Shown: piece by piece, positions 21,664 through 33,536 of the stretch | How the letters are laid out: the number at the start of each line of letters is the position of its first letter | How positions within the stretch are numbered: the stretch's first letter is position 1 | Assembly (NCBI GenBank): GCA_029204225.1 | Contig: CM055106.1 | Location: forward strand, 9,598,274-9,662,273 | Length of the DNA stretch: 64,000 bases | Origin: Diphasiastrum complanatum | Lineage: Eukaryota > Streptophyta > Lycopodiopsida > Lycopodiales > Lycopodiaceae | Reading direction: 5' to 3' | Position numbers and translations under genes: made by a program | The notes under the pieces: generated by a model | Told to the model about the DNA's origin: nothing | Database searches by the model: none | Seen by the model: only the letters and a program-made list of their open reading frames with translations

Positions 21664-22503
21664 TGATAGCAAAGTATAGTACTTTGGACCTTGCTTGAGT
21701 CTATTAATGACTAACAAGAGTGACTGGTTGATTGATCATAAAACAAATGCAAACTAGACACACAGAATTGAGATCTAGATTGACAATTTTACATGCAAGC
21801 AAGAGCAATCCAAAATCATTAACCAAAAGAGATGCTCACCACACACACATGTGTGAAACAATACTCAGTACAACCTGCGAATAACAAATGATGTTAAGAA
21901 CACTTAGTTCTTGCTTAGATCCAAAGAAAATCATTGTACATAGTGCAAAAGGTCAAGTTTGCCATTGAGCTCTCAAAATTAATCAAAGGCATTACTATGA
22001 AGAGCACACTCAACAGTGCGGAGAACAAAGATAAGGGAGAATAACTCTCAGCACTCTATTCACTTCTTCAACCTCTTACATATGCATAAACTCTTCTCTC
22101 TCGATGCTCAAGACTGAAGTGTGAGATCAATATATGTTCTACAGGGTGAACAAACACACCTCTAAAACAACAGGTGCATCGCTCCCGCGAAAGGGTCTAG
22201 TTAACAATTAGACTAAGTATACATTCAATTATACCATAAGAGGTATATTTAACTAAGAGTTAAGATTACTTCTAGTTTAACATGTCTTTTCAGATCTAGT
22301 CGTTTTGTGTGGACGACCTAGTAAAGGTTATCCAAGGCAATGTCTTTCCTTTTAAAGGTCTTGCCCTTAATTACAAGACAAGTACTTAGGAGATATATTC
22401 CCAAAAAATGACTTAGGCCCCTTTATGATTTATAGTTATCCAGCTCATATCTTTATTTTTGAGTATATCATGCCATATTTATGTTGATATTCAATATATA
22501 ACA
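21664..22503 (+). mobile_element. 3' LTR of the older copia remnant
   Basis: It starts TGATAGCAAAG directly after the polypurine tract and probably ends ATATAACA at 22503, where a different copia protease fragment begins. It contains CACACACATGTGTGAAAC at about 21845. The right end is inferred from the TG...CA rule and the coding boundary only. Confidence 0.55.
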
Positions 22504-23055
22504 ATTTCGTGGCATCACATGAATGTTTGAAGAAGCAAAGAGATGAAGGTAGCAAGCAAAGCAACTTTACTACTAATGATGAGGATCTAGGTGGTGGTGA
22601 TTCTCTTTTGATGTGTTCTTCAAGTCCAATATCAAGTGAAGGTGACAAAGATTCATGGTGGATTGATAGTGGAGCTAGTTCACACATGACTAGTCACAAG
22701 GAGTTCTTTACTTCTTTAGTCACTTATGATGGAGCAAAGAAAGCAATTCGCATGGCCAATGGTGGTGAGTGTGTGATTGAAGATATTGGTTCAATTCCTA
22801 TTTGTCTCTCTACTAATAGGAAAGCAAGACTTGATGGTGTTCTTTACATTCCTTCTCTTTCAAAGAATTTGCTAAGTGTTGGTCAAATGATAGAGAAAGG
22901 ATACATGGTAAAGTTTGGTGGTGATGCTTGTTTCATTACAAAGGAAGAAATCTTGGTTGCTAGTGGCAATAGACTAGGTAGACTTTTCAAGCTTGATACT
23001 TTTGTTATGGCTAACAAAAAGTATGGAATGGAAAAGGAAATTGGTCTCAACTTTC
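22504..23055 (+). pseudogene. Copia protease and pre-integrase fragment
   Basis: The open frame 22509-23075 starts within the end of a zinc knuckle (MASHECLKKQ), continues through an acidic linker to SWWIDSGASSHMTS (protease, DSG intact), then RLDGVLYIPSLSKNLLSVGQ and NRLGRLFKLDTF of the pre-integrase region. It resembles the complete element's protease closely but is a distinct copy. It is cut at about 23055 by a minus-strand copia RT piece, so the last residues of the frame are foreign. Confidence 0.8.
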
Positions 23056-23790
23056 CAAGGAGCTCTCTAGGTTAATCCCATATTTTGGATACCCTTCAGA
23101 TACCGTAGGATTCGTTTGGCCATTTGCCAATGTGCCATGCTAGGATTTGAAGAGAATTGGCTCAATGTGTAAATAGAGAAAGCCAGATCGGGTGTGGTAT
23201 AAATTGTCAAGTACATCAGACTACCAATTAAGTTCTGGTAGGATATACCTGTCATCTTCTATTCTTCCTCTTCCATTTTTGGGCAATCCTGCTTTGTGAG
23301 CTTGGCTCCAGCTATCATTGGTGTAGCCTTCTCTTTGCAGTCCATCATGTGGTACTGCTTTAGCACTTTTTTGGCATATTCTGACTGACTCAAGTGCATT
23401 TCACCCTTTGTTCGATCTCTTCCCTAGGCATTTCGTTGCTTCTCCAAGATCTGTGATTTCGTAGCTCTTAGAAATCTGACTCTTCGTGTCTTTGATCAGC
23501 ATCAAGGAATTACCTATCATCAGCGAATCATCCACGAAAATGGTCAGTGTCACAAAATCCTTTCCTACTCTTTTCGTGTAGACATTGTAGTCTGGTTGTG
23601 TAGGATTGAAGTCTAGGGACTTCTGAAGACCATCGAGCTTCTTATACCAAGCTCATGATGCATGTTTTAGACCATAGATGCATCTCTGAAAGCGACAGAC
23701 ATATTGTCAATTGTTAGGGTCTTCAAATCCTTCCAGCTGCTTCACGAAGATTTTCTTCTCTAGATCTTCGTGGAGAATCCAAATTCACTG
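23056..23790 (-). pseudogene. Copia RT-RNase H fragment
   Basis: Minus strand from about 23790: KIFVKQLEGFED, RCIYGLKHAS, VTLTIFVDDSLMIGNSLML (FVDD catalytic box), KGEMHLSQSEYAKKVLKQYH and YQNLIGSLMYLTIYTTPDLA, HWQMAKRILRYLKGIQNMGL (23255-23067). There are frame breaks before 23255. RNase H proper is missing. It may be the missing RT half of copia family A, but the sequence alone cannot link them. Confidence 0.75.
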
Positions 23791-24117
23791 GGAAAGCCAA
23801 TATTAGAAGGTCAACGAGATTGCAGATTGACCGACAAGTGAAAACAAAGCCCAATGTCTCCCAATAGATTTTACGGCAACGAGAATAAAAGCATGGCGGA
23901 GTCGACATACGAATTAGATCTATTAGTAATATAATGTCAAACACCCTTAAATGGTGCATTGTACTTGTAAGCCAAAGGCACGAGAAGTAGAGATAGATCT
24001 AAAATACCAATGGGCCAAAATAAGAAAGGACCCAAGTAGTTCTAAAATGCAATTTGAATTTTTAAACTTTTATGATAGTCAAGTTATTATGGCACATGGT
24101 TTTTGGGTGAACCAAAA
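23791..24117. other. No gene recognised
   Basis: There is no protein block or primer site. The stretch may be the outer part of the gypsy LTR that follows, since the shared repeat with 48676-49396 begins only at about 24118. Confidence 0.3.
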
Positions 24118-24186
24118 ACCCTAAGCCCAACTTTTTCTATAAGTAGGGATGTGACACCATTTTACAATCACTTTTCATCTGCAAGA

Positions 24187-24284
<98 letters not shown>

Positions 24285-24823
24285 AGTGAAGCCTCCTCCT
24301 CCTACCCGTTCTTTTTATGTGAACTTTTTTGTCATTGTATGTTTGTTTGTGGATTGATGAATGCTTGAATGTGTTTCCTAATCATGCTATCACAATAAAG
24401 AAGATCATTAGCACAAGCTTTCATCTTTTTAAACTACAAAAACACCCAATGGTAAAATAGGGATATCATTCATGAGAGGTCATTAAGTTCCATTAAGTAG
24501 ATTTCATTCCCATTGCTCCCCTCCCTTGAGAAGACAAGCCTCAAGAGGAGAATATTTAGTGCTTAAAGAGCCTAAATAACCCTAGAAAGGCCAAGATCCA
24601 AAAAGAGGATCATCTTACATCAAAACCATCTCCAAACCGATTCATTCCACCATCATATCTCATGCCAAGGTTGACACCCTTGGTAGGCTTAGTTCCCATT
24701 TAGATCCCCCCTCCCCATTGGATCGAAGCTTGTCACTACACAACGACTCACCAGGTTGGAGATCCAAACCCTGACTTTGCTCTCTTGATCGTGACTATTA
24801 AGGAGGCACGGAAAGGGTCCAAT
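24118..24823 (+). repeat. Gypsy-type LTR, inverted partner of 48676-49396
   Basis: From about 24118 to 24823 this matches the reverse complement of 48676-49396, including AGTGAAGCCTCCTCCTCCTA right after the microsatellite and GGAAAGGGTCCAA at the end. The partner copy is followed by a gypsy-type primer site, which identifies the repeat as an LTR. Here no PBS follows, so this is a solo or truncated LTR. A GA microsatellite is built into it. Confidence 0.75.
24189..24284 (+). repeat. (GA)n microsatellite inside the LTR
   Basis: About 48 GA units with one AA interruption near 24257. The partner LTR has (TC)n at the corresponding position (49268-49327). The 84-residue open frame across it encodes only Arg-Glu repeats and is not a gene. 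Confidence 0.95.
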
Positions 24824-25643
24824 AGGAGACAATCAAGATGTGGAGGTGTGAAATCATAGAAATTTGTACAATCACTTTTCCGACTTGAAAACTTCAATTC
24901 TTAACTCTTTGATCCACAAACTTCTCAAGAATTGATAGAAAAATATGGAAATTTGCTTCCTAGCTTGAATAGAATCATAATTCCTCATACATGAAAATGA
25001 TTATAGCATTAAAAACTTAGTTTGGCTCTGATACCATTATTATGAAATTTCTTGCAAGTTCACATGTGTGGGATGTACCATAAATGTGTAAATGATCTTT
25101 CTAAGCTTTGTGTTAGTACATAGATCAATTATAGAGTGAAAATCACAATCTATAGATTCTATGGCTAAATTACAATCTAGAATGCTAATAATAAAAAGAT
25201 GATAACTTTCACACATGTGAGGAAACTACAAAAGAATTTAATGTATGAGCAAAAGCTTCTACTCGGTTAGAGAGAGAATGGCAATTCAAGCTTACAATGT
25301 AAAAGTCCAAAATACTAGAGAATAGCTTCAATGCTTGATTCATCATCAAAATTTGCAAGGGATCCCACATACATACATAGCAAATGGTACTGGCTCGTGG
25401 TAGCACAAGCCTCCAATCATATTTTTCCATTTCTAAGAGTAGTATCTACCTAAAATTTGACACCTATCACTTTACATGTAGAGAAATGCAACTTCATCAC
25501 CCTAATTTCTACATGTGTCATTTTTTAGAATACAAATGTACAAATGTTCATGCATGTGCCAATACAAGTTACAGTTTGCTTTGCATGTTACATTTGGCAA
25601 ACTAAACTTTATGCATGTGTAGTGGCTCAAGTTTCTACTAGGC
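24824..25643 (-). mobile_element. Copia family C 5' LTR with PBS and short leader
   Basis: Minus-strand TGGTATCAGAGCC lies at 25036-25024. The LTR 25043-25643 is the reverse complement of much of the LTR at 43484-44156 (shared CTAAGCTTTGTGTTAG and GTAGTGGCTC blocks, and the CACATGTGTGGGATGTACC end). The leader 24824-25023 is cut by the gypsy LTR. The outer LTR end is truncated at about 25643, where the next minus-strand open frame begins. Confidence 0.7.
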
Positions 25644-26742
25644 CAAATTTGGCTTTTTCATTAGCTTTATTAGTCCAAACACCATGAACTCTATCCAAAA
25701 TGAATCTAATCCTGAATCCATACTCAAACTTGATCTCGTTGAGGGTAAATACTTTCTTAGGGATGTAAATGTCTTCAATGGATGTTTCACTTACTCTCAA
25801 AAGAAGTTCACAATATGTCTCAAAACATGAAAAAACTCCTTTTTTCAAACTATGAGTACTAAACTCATTCTTGCTCTTACTCAATTTAAGAGCATACAAA
25901 TGATGGTACAATATCTTGCTTTCTAGATGTTTTGGAAACATAATCAAGTCACCAATGACAAGAATTAATTCCAAACTAAAGACTTTATTCAAAACTGGAA
26001 TAGTCTTACTTGATCTTTGAGATGAACAAATCTCAACAAAGCAAGATACAACATCAACCAAAGAAAGAGAATCGTAGCTGAGTACAATAGAGTGAATATT
26101 ACCTTTACTTATTCTTTCTTTTCCATAACATAAGAACAACAAGGTCTCAACCTTGTTCAATGAAGATCTTCTTGGATATGCATGTTGAGGATACTCCTCC
26201 TCAAACCTCGACCTCGTCATAAGTTGGCTTTTCTCAGTAGAATGAACTTTTGATGCAATAAGAGACACTATGCTCTCGGCCCCTTCCAAGATAGAAACTA
26301 GATCTTCATGAAAAACAATAACATCTCCATGCTCAAACACCTTCGAGATAGAGAGTTTAATGGCTTTGTAGCCTTCCTTGGTGGATAGGCATCCAACCAT
26401 GATCCATATACTTGGATCTCCATCCTTCCTTGCTTCCAAGAAAACACATGCAAAGCAATAACCTTCAAGAACACTAAGGTACACAACCTTAGGCTTACAG
26501 TTGAACAAGACTCCAAATAGTGCACTCCTTTCAATATCTTCATAACTCAAAAAAGCTTTGTATGATGGAAAATACACATGCACCATGAAACTTGAAGAGA
26601 CAAGACATAGCCATTGGTTACTTGTGAAACCATCAATAGTAAATGCAAAGCAAGAGACACCTTCCTTGCTTAATGATAAAGAAAGATGAACATCTGAGTA
26701 TACCAACTCCAAAGGATGATTTGTCTTGGTAGAAGACATCAA
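25627..26742 (-). pseudogene. Long copia-derived open frame, integrase followed by unrecognised half
   Basis: 371 codons without a stop. The N-terminal half is a decayed copia integrase: TKTNHPLELVYSDVH (first Asp), FAFTIDGFTSNQWLCLV, then CKPKVVYLSVLEGYCFACVF, VFLEARKDGDPS and VFEHGDVIVFHEDL. The DNGGEF segment and catalytic Glu are deleted. PRRSSLNKVE marks the usual integrase/RT spacer. The remaining ~180 residues (for example VFSLELILVIGDLIMF, ETYCELLLRVSETSIEDIYI) do not read as RT, and I do not recognise them. The last few codons lie in the LTR. Such a long frame in a decayed context is unusual, but chance cannot be excluded. Confidence 0.55.
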
Positions 26743-27440
26743 ATATGTGATGTTGCCATAGAATAAGCAACTTTTGGCTTGATCTCCTTGACTATTGACG
26801 AAATAGATATGAAATTGAAAACATGCAACTTCTTATGCCATACTTCCTCCTTGAAAACACAAATCATCAATATAGAATCACAAGTACTTGCATTCTCATT
26901 CTCATGTACTTCCATAGATGGTAGCTCCTCCTTGATAGCATAAGTTTGCACAACATTTGCATACTCTTCTCTAAGTCCATTAAGGACTACTTGAACAAGT
27001 TGACTATTCTCTAGAGTATCTCCTAGGCATGCTATCTCTCTGTGAAGATCTTTAATTCTCATCACAAAACTTGAAGCACTTTCATCAACTCTTTGGAAAC
27101 TAGAAAAGATCTGATTTCTAAGAGTAAGTGGTCTTGATGTGATCTTTGCTTAAAAAATGCTCTTAAGAGTTTCCCAAGTCTGCTTGGCTGAGGTACATGA
27201 ACTTATTTCTCTCAACATTTCATCAGACATGTTCAATATGATGATATGAAGAGCAATCCTTGCTCTCTTCTTGAATCTATGAGCCTCATCATAAGCTTCA
27301 GGTTCAACTTCAATTTCTAATACTATGTCCATTACACCATATAGAACCAACAAAGATTCTATCCTATTCTTCCAAACTGAATAGTTGAAGGTATCTAGTC
27401 TCTTACTAGTTTCAAAGAAAAAATCTCTTATAGATGCCAT
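26739..27440 (-). pseudogene. Copia gag
   Basis: ATG at 27440: MASIRDFFFETSKRLDTFNY, SVWKNRIESLL and TSAKQTWETLKSIF (27440-27150), then after a frame break KDLHREIACLGDTLENSQLV and YAIKEELPSMEVHENENAST (27065-26739). The zinc knuckle and protease are deleted, and gag runs almost directly into the integrase frame at 26742. The reading direction is shared with that integrase frame, so both belong to one element whose 5' LTR is at 28555 and above. Confidence 0.75.
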
Positions 27441-29384
27441 GTATGTGAAGACCTCTTGTAAATGGACAACAATATGTTTGAGCTTGTTCCAAACAGACCA
27501 AAATTTTACTACTCTCTCTCACTATAGGAGTTTTCAAAGGTGAACTACCAAATCCTATGTGAAATCTTACAACTGAATTTGAGATAGGTCTCATATATTC
27601 CACCAAAACAAGACAAACTAGATCAACCTCTCAAAGTGAATTGAAGTATAAACAAATTTTGGTTCTTTCTTCTTTTGAAATGTGTGGAATGCTTAAAGAC
27701 AACACCATTGACTCAAATACACTCAAACTGTATGAAACAATGTGTTAACTGACTCAAAACTTTGTCTAGATCTTGAGTTTGTTGAATTGGTATACACAAA
27801 AAATGGATTTCAAATGTGTTGCTTCTCTTTTACAATAGGAACCAAAAACAATTGGGTATTCTACCAAATCCTATGCAAAAACTTGCAACAGTTAAGTGAG
27901 TTTTTGCTCACAATAGCAAGTCAATCACTTTGAATTTGGATCTAGCCTCTATCTTCTAATGAAGCACTTACAATTCTGATGTCAAATTTTCCCACGAGTT
28001 TCAAATGAATGAAAAACAATTTAGAAATACACATTCAACTCAAACACAACACTTTGTGTGAAATGATGTGACTATGAAAACAGAAGCTTGTCTTATCCAA
28101 TTCTATCTCAGATTGATTACCAAAAATTGTGAATGATGAATCATGAATGCAATATATTCAAATCAAAAAGTGTCCACTCGGGTTTTGGGTCTCTCCCTAC
28201 CCCTCTTTAAGAGCTTATAACTCCCAATAGGATCATCAGAATGAAATGAAATTAATTTCACTAGAAAGTAGACTCTTCTAGCTTTCTAACAAGCTATAAT
28301 GTCAATACCTTTGGATCTAGCATCAAGGAAATAGAGTCAAATGATGTATTCTGGTTTTCACACGTGTGAAATGTTAGAATTCCGTACATCCTCTGTTCTG
28401 GACTGAAAATATCAGTTCTTACCTCATTCATCAAAAAATTGTTCAAGAATAGATAACAAAACACTACTAAATAGCTTTCTAGCTTGAATCGTCACAAAAT
28501 TCTTCAAACACTTGATGTCAATAGCATTCAAAGCATGGTATGGCTTTGATACCATGTTGAAAATCCAGCAAATTCACACGTGTGGGGAACCACAACAAAT
28601 GTGTGAATGATTTTTACCATGCTTTATGGTGGCACACAGATCACATGTAGGGCAATCCTACAATCTACCAACAGATCTGAGGCTAGAGCACAATCTAGGA
28701 TGCTACAGATCAAAGCTACATTAATTTCTCACAAATAGGAAAAGTACACAAGCAAAATCATATATGAAGAAGATACCAATCTCGAGTTAGAGAGAGAATA
28801 CAATTACAAGCAACATAGAATGAGATCCAAATTTGACATTATGATATTACCAAAGCTTGATTCATCATTAGAAATGAATGAGAATCAGATGTACATATAT
28901 AGGAGAGCCAAAATTCATGGTACTTAGTAGCATTCAAACTACTATTATTTTGAAACCTAACTGCTTGCATGCACAGATTGCACCTAACTTCTAACTACTT
29001 TATCCAAATGTCAATTTCTCAACTAGACAAATACCAAACTACATGCATGTGTCCGTTACTATATTTGCATGTGTTGCATGTCACAGTAGAAACTTAGGAC
29101 ACAATGCATTTATGATGGCTTGAGATTCTACAAGGTCATATTAGACCATTTCCATGTATAAATCTACATGCATGTCAATCTAGACATTGTGAACATTGTT
29201 GCATGTCATACTAGATCAACTAGACTTTATGCATGTCATTGGAACTTGATCTACCTAAACCAAAGTCGCCCTATTCTACAAGGATATGTGCCCAATTCAC
29301 ACACCTTGGATATGTACAAAATATTTACATGGGTAGGACCCCCAAACATCAACAAACATAGGATAGATATGTTTTACAATTTTT
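27441..29384 (-). mobile_element. Leader, PBS and 5' LTR of the minus-strand copia element
   Basis: The leader 27441-28541 is unusually long and has no protein block. A weakened primer site (TGGTATCAAAGCC, minus) lies at 28554-28542. The LTR starts at 28555 (TGTTGAAAATCC on plus) and continues to somewhere near 29330-29384, where a plus-strand copia RT begins. TTCACACGTGTGG sits 18 bp inside the LTR end (28573-28585), and a perfect TTCACACGTGTGAA lies in the leader (28357-28370). The open frames at 27742-27933 and 29168-29386 are within these non-coding parts. Confidence 0.55.
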
Positions 29385-29852
29385 AACAAAGCTCTTATGA
29401 AGAACAAGATATGGAGGTTGGCAGAACTTCTTAAGAACAAGAAAGCTATTGGATGAAAATGGATCTTCAAAGTGAAGACAAACCAACATGGATCAATCAA
29501 TAAGCATAAGGCAAGGTTGGTGGCCAAAGGATATGCACAAGAACATGGTATTGACTATGATGAAACCTTTGCACCTATGGCAAAGATGGTAAGCATTCGG
29601 GTCATCATCTCTTTTGTAACTCTTTTTGGTTGGGATCTATAGAAATTGGACATAACTAATGCATTCTTGAATGGTGATCTTGAGGATGAAGTGTACGTGG
29701 AGCAAGCCGAGGGCTAAATCTCACATGGCAAGCTTAATCATGTTTGTTTTCTACAAAAGAGTTTGTATGGTCTTAAGAAAGCACCGAGGAGTAGGTATGC
29801 TAAGCTTAATACATTTCTACGATCTCAAAACTTTGTTATGAGTGAGAATGAT
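29385..29852 (+). pseudogene. Copia RT fragment cut by a gypsy LTR
   Basis: Plus strand: WRLAELLKNKKAIGxKWIFK, NKHKARLVAKGYAQEHGIDY (about 29490-29550), DETFAPMAKMVSIRVII, LDITNAFLNGDLEDEVYVEQ (about 29645-29705), NHVCFLQKSLYGLKKAPRS (about 29740-29795). Two in-frame stops (UAG for Trp, UAA before ISHGK) are present. It ends at 29852, where the gypsy LTR TGTTAG starts. The YVDD half is missing. Confidence 0.8.
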
Positions 29853-30929
29853 TGTTAGATACCTATGTAACTAGCATTACTTCAGACTCCTAATAGTCCA
29901 TTTAGTGTTGGGGGCTAAATGGCAAGGTACCCTTAGGATTAAGAGTATGTGCCCTTGGATAAGGACAGGCAAGTGACTATACCTTAGTTGGAGCTATGGA
30001 GTCACGTGACCCTTGGATAAGGGGTACCCTTAGTACTAAGGATAGGTGTCTTAGATTAAGGTACTAGTGTCCTTGGTTAAGGACAGGTAGGTGTCTATGC
30101 CTTGGATGGAGGTATGGAACCTAGTGAGGTGTTAGAAAGTCATTGGATGACTATTTTTTCTAAACCTTGGGCCTCAACCTTAAACCATATCACTTTATTG
30201 GTCTAGGACCAAAGTATACTTGCACAACTTGGGCAATGGGACCTAGTAGGAAGGCGCCCTTCTAAAGTGTCCATTGAGTTCTTAACTCTCACAAGAAAGG
30301 CATTCAAAGAGTCATAGGTTATGGAAGGAGTCTCTTGACATTCCATAAGCCTATGGAGGCTCTTGGAGATTCTTTAACTCCCCTAGGCTTCTCTCTCTCT
30401 CGTTGGATGAGCATGGAACTCCATAGTGCATTGGAGGGGTCCATGGGCCATCTATATGAGGGTAGTAGGGCGCCCATTGGGAGGGAGAGATCTCTCTTAT
30501 TTGCTTTGCTTATGCTCTAGTGCTGCTACTAGTGTGGTACTTTCTTGTGGTAGTATGCTTGAGGTTTGGATCTTGCTTATGGTATGGGACCTAAGTAGGG
30601 TTTGGATCTTGAGTATGCTATGGAGTCTTGTGGTATGCTTGTGATTTGTTTATGGTTAGCAAGGGGGTGCTAGATAGGCCTTGCTTGGAGCTTGGATCTA
30701 GCTATGGTTGGGTGGTGAATACTTGAGGCCAGCTTGTTATCTATCTTTGTGTTTAAAGAGTAGGGACACAGGTGGAGGAGAGATCCTTGGAGGCTTGCAG
30801 ATCCTTACTTGCAGGTGGAGGCATCCTAGCTTGGAGTTGGGGAGCATCTTGAAGCTTGTAGGTTGCTTGGAGGACATTTGTAGGCTCTACCTTGGATTTG
30901 GAGGACTTCCTCACCTCTACTTGTAAAAG
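29853..30929 (+). mobile_element. 5' LTR of the plus-strand gypsy element
   Basis: It begins TGTTAGATACC at 29853 and ends just before a primer site TGGTATCTGAGCTAGAC at 30930-30946, a one-base variant of the methionine-tRNA site. Internal repeats of CCTTGGATAAGG and TTAGGATTAAG occur at 29925-30080. A second LTR was not found because the 3' end of the element is lost. The open frames at 30335-30977 lie in this LTR. Confidence 0.65.
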
Positions 30930-30946
30930 TGGTATCTGAGCTAGAC

Positions 30947-31882
30947 AAAGGATGGTAACCTTTCTAGCCTTCTTCAAGTTCTATTAAGATCACCAACTAA
31001 ATTTTTTTGGGGAAGAGTAAAGGCTTTTCTAGTTGTAGGAAGCTTGTAGTTGAAGTACCCAATGAATCTAGCTCTCTTTGGAAGAGAGTAGTGATGCTTA
31101 TAGAATTGTTTAGGGGCTGATTTTTTATCATGTTAGAAAAGTTTTTAAAGTGGGCTTTGGGTTTTTAAAAGTTCTGAAAAAAGATTTGTGGGATAGGTAG
31201 AGGAAGTCTTCCTCTACATACACAAACTTTTTTTGGCAAAAAGATTGATTCTAGCTATGTGTTTTGATCAAAACTAGTGTTTTTTTTGCATAAATGAAGT
31301 GTTTGAAGTTCTGATTTTCATTTTGAAGTTCTATTTTTTAGACCTGCAAATCTGAAAATCAGATCTGAAAAGTGAAGTTTTCATTCAAACTTCATTAGTT
31401 ACACCTTTCTATCTCCTAGTTTCATGAAGATGACAATATATATAGAAAGGGAATGGTAGTGTAACTTTGTGCATACAAAAAGTTTTGAAATTCTATTTTT
31501 TTTCATTTTGAAGTTCTAATTTTCAGACCTGTAAATCTGAAAATCAGATCTGAAAATTGAAGTTTTCATAAAGCTTCATTAGTTATCCATTTCTAGACAC
31601 TAGTTTCTTGGTTTTGGAAATCTTAATTGAAGTTTACATAAAGATTTGGTTTTCATTTTTGCTTCTAATTAAGGCAAATGTAGCTTGATGTTGTTTTGCT
31701 CTTAAGCTTGGATTAAGCTTGCAAATAGTAGGTTTGGATTTAGCTTACAAACAATAAGATTGAATGAATAGAAGTAAATGCTTTTTATTTGCATTGGATG
31801 TAACAGTTGAAGCATTTCTATCATTCTAATTTGAACACTTGTTGTTGTATTTGCATAATAGGAAAATACACAAGCAACCCCA
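30947..31882 (+). other. Gypsy leader with a 100-bp direct repeat
   Basis: No protein block. Two copies of a roughly 104-bp unit (31319-31423 and 31503-31606), both containing AATCTGAAAATCAGATCTGA and ending CTAGTTTC, are separated by about 80 bp. The unit itself contains the dyad CTGAAAATCAGATCTGA. Confidence 0.65.
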
Positions 31883-32787
31883 ATGGATCAAACCAATGAA
31901 AAGCCAACATTTGATCTATCAAACCCATCCAATGTGGCACAAGATCTTGAACTATTATACCAACAAATTCAAGCCACTAATAAGCAGCTTCTTGAAACTA
32001 ATCAAAGAAATCAAGACTTAGAGTCTAGGTTAGCCAATCAGAAGAAGCATGTAGTTCCACCTCCTGTAAAAGTGTTTAAGGGGGAGAAGAAGGATAGGAA
32101 CTTACAAGTGGTAAGTTCTTGGCTAAATGTTTGGAACTTTGCCATGAACTAATTCCCTGAATCTGAGAAGTTATCCACTGTCACCATGTTCCTTGAAGGA
32201 AGAGCCTTAGTTTGGTGGGATGACTTAGTTGCAAAGGGCAATCAACCTTGTACATGGGATGATTTTTGCAAGCTTTTTAGGGATTATTTTCTACCACTTT
32301 AAAAGAGTATGAACACTTCCAAAAGTTGAGTCATCTAACCATGAATAAAGGTTTGGAACAGTTTATTCAAGATTTTCATGAGTACCTGGATCCACTTTAT
32401 AGTGATATTCTGCCTAAGATACAAATGTTAATGTTTATTGATGGGTTACCAAAAGATTATCAAGTGGATGTTCATAGGAACCATCCAAAAACCCTAGAAG
32501 ATGCTATTAGGGCTGCAAAATACTTTGATGACACACCTAAGCCACCTAGGGGTCAACAGCCTAATGAGCAGAAAAAAGGTTTTCAATTTAAGAAGAAGGA
32601 TAGGGAAGTTGTTAATGAAACACATCCCAATTCCAACAATCCTAGGAAAACCAAGAAAAACCTTGAAAACCATCATGGTGGCAATGATAAAGCTGAAGCT
32701 CGTAAGAAGAACCTGTGCTTCAAGTGCAATGGCGAGGGTCACCTTGCACGTGATTGCGTCAAAAAAACAAGCTTCAACCTCAGGTAA
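31883..32787 (+). pseudogene. Gypsy gag with zinc knuckle
   Basis: ATG at 31883 starts MDQTNEKPTFDLSNPSNVAQ, a glutamine-rich coil, then PPPVKVFKGEKKDRNLQVVS. After a stop near 32152 the core continues in another frame (TMFLEGRALVWWDDLVAKGN and TWDDFCKLFRDYFLPL), and 32326-32787 gives LEQFIQDFHEYLDPLYSDIL and a knuckle C-x2-C-x4-H-x4-C (CFKCNGEGHLARDC). Together this is a full gypsy gag with two breaks. It forms the particle and binds the RNA. Confidence 0.85.
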
Positions 32788-32806
32788 TCTATCTTGAAGT
32801 AATGAG

Positions 32807-33535
32807 ATGGATGTTTGTTTTCTTAGTTCTTTAGTTTTTGGTCCTAATGACCTTATTTGCATTAAAGGTAAAGTTAATGATCAAGTTGTTAATGTTCTTT
32901 TTGACACGAGATCCACTCATAACTTTATTAATGTAAATTTGGTGCAGACGCTAAACCTTCCTACCAGAAAAAGTGAGAAAAAATACCGTGTGACAATGGC
33001 ATCGGGAAGTAATTCCGATTTGATGGATTTTATTGTTCTTGATGTAAAATTGCACATTCAGGATTATTTTGAAAAACTAGAATTCCATGCTGTTCAATTA
33101 GCTGATGTAGATATTGTTCTTGGGCAACAATGGCATTTTGATATGAACAAATCATTGAGAATTGATTTTGCTGAGAAATCTTTATCTTTTATGCATGAGA
33201 ATTCTTTAATTAAGATCAAGGCTAGTTTAAGTGTTGACACTAAAAATCTTAACCCTTATTCTAAACAGGGACTTAATTCTATTATGAAGAATTATGATTT
33301 TAAAGTTTATTTATGTTTTCATAATGATAACATTTGCTGCAATGATGAAGAACTTAACATAAATGCCATGAATATACCCAATGAGAACACTACAGAATTT
33401 GAAGCCTATAATGAACTTAGGCAGGAATTCAATGATGTTTTTTTAGACCTTCCTGTAGGTTTACCACTAGAAAGGACAGTTGATCATAAAATTGACCTAA
33501 TATGTACCAATTCCAATCGCACAGCATCCTTATAG
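32807..33535 (+). pseudogene. Gypsy protease with altered active site
   Basis: 242 codons. The protease core reads VNVLFDTRSTHNFI, where gypsy proteases have DSG or DTG: the Gly is replaced by Arg, so the enzyme is probably dead. It is followed by VDIVLGQQWHFDMNKSLRID and the linker to RT, EFNDVFLDLPVGLPLERTVD and HKIDLI. The frame ends one base before the RT frame, indicating a frameshift in what was a single polyprotein. Confidence 0.85.
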
Positions 33536-33536
33536 G

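Noticed and set aside
24103-24357. 84-residue frame rich in Arg-Glu repeats
   Set aside because: It is only the GA microsatellite translated; all frames there stay open.
30335-30977. Several small frames in the gypsy LTR
   Set aside because: They lie entirely within an LTR and have no protein signature.
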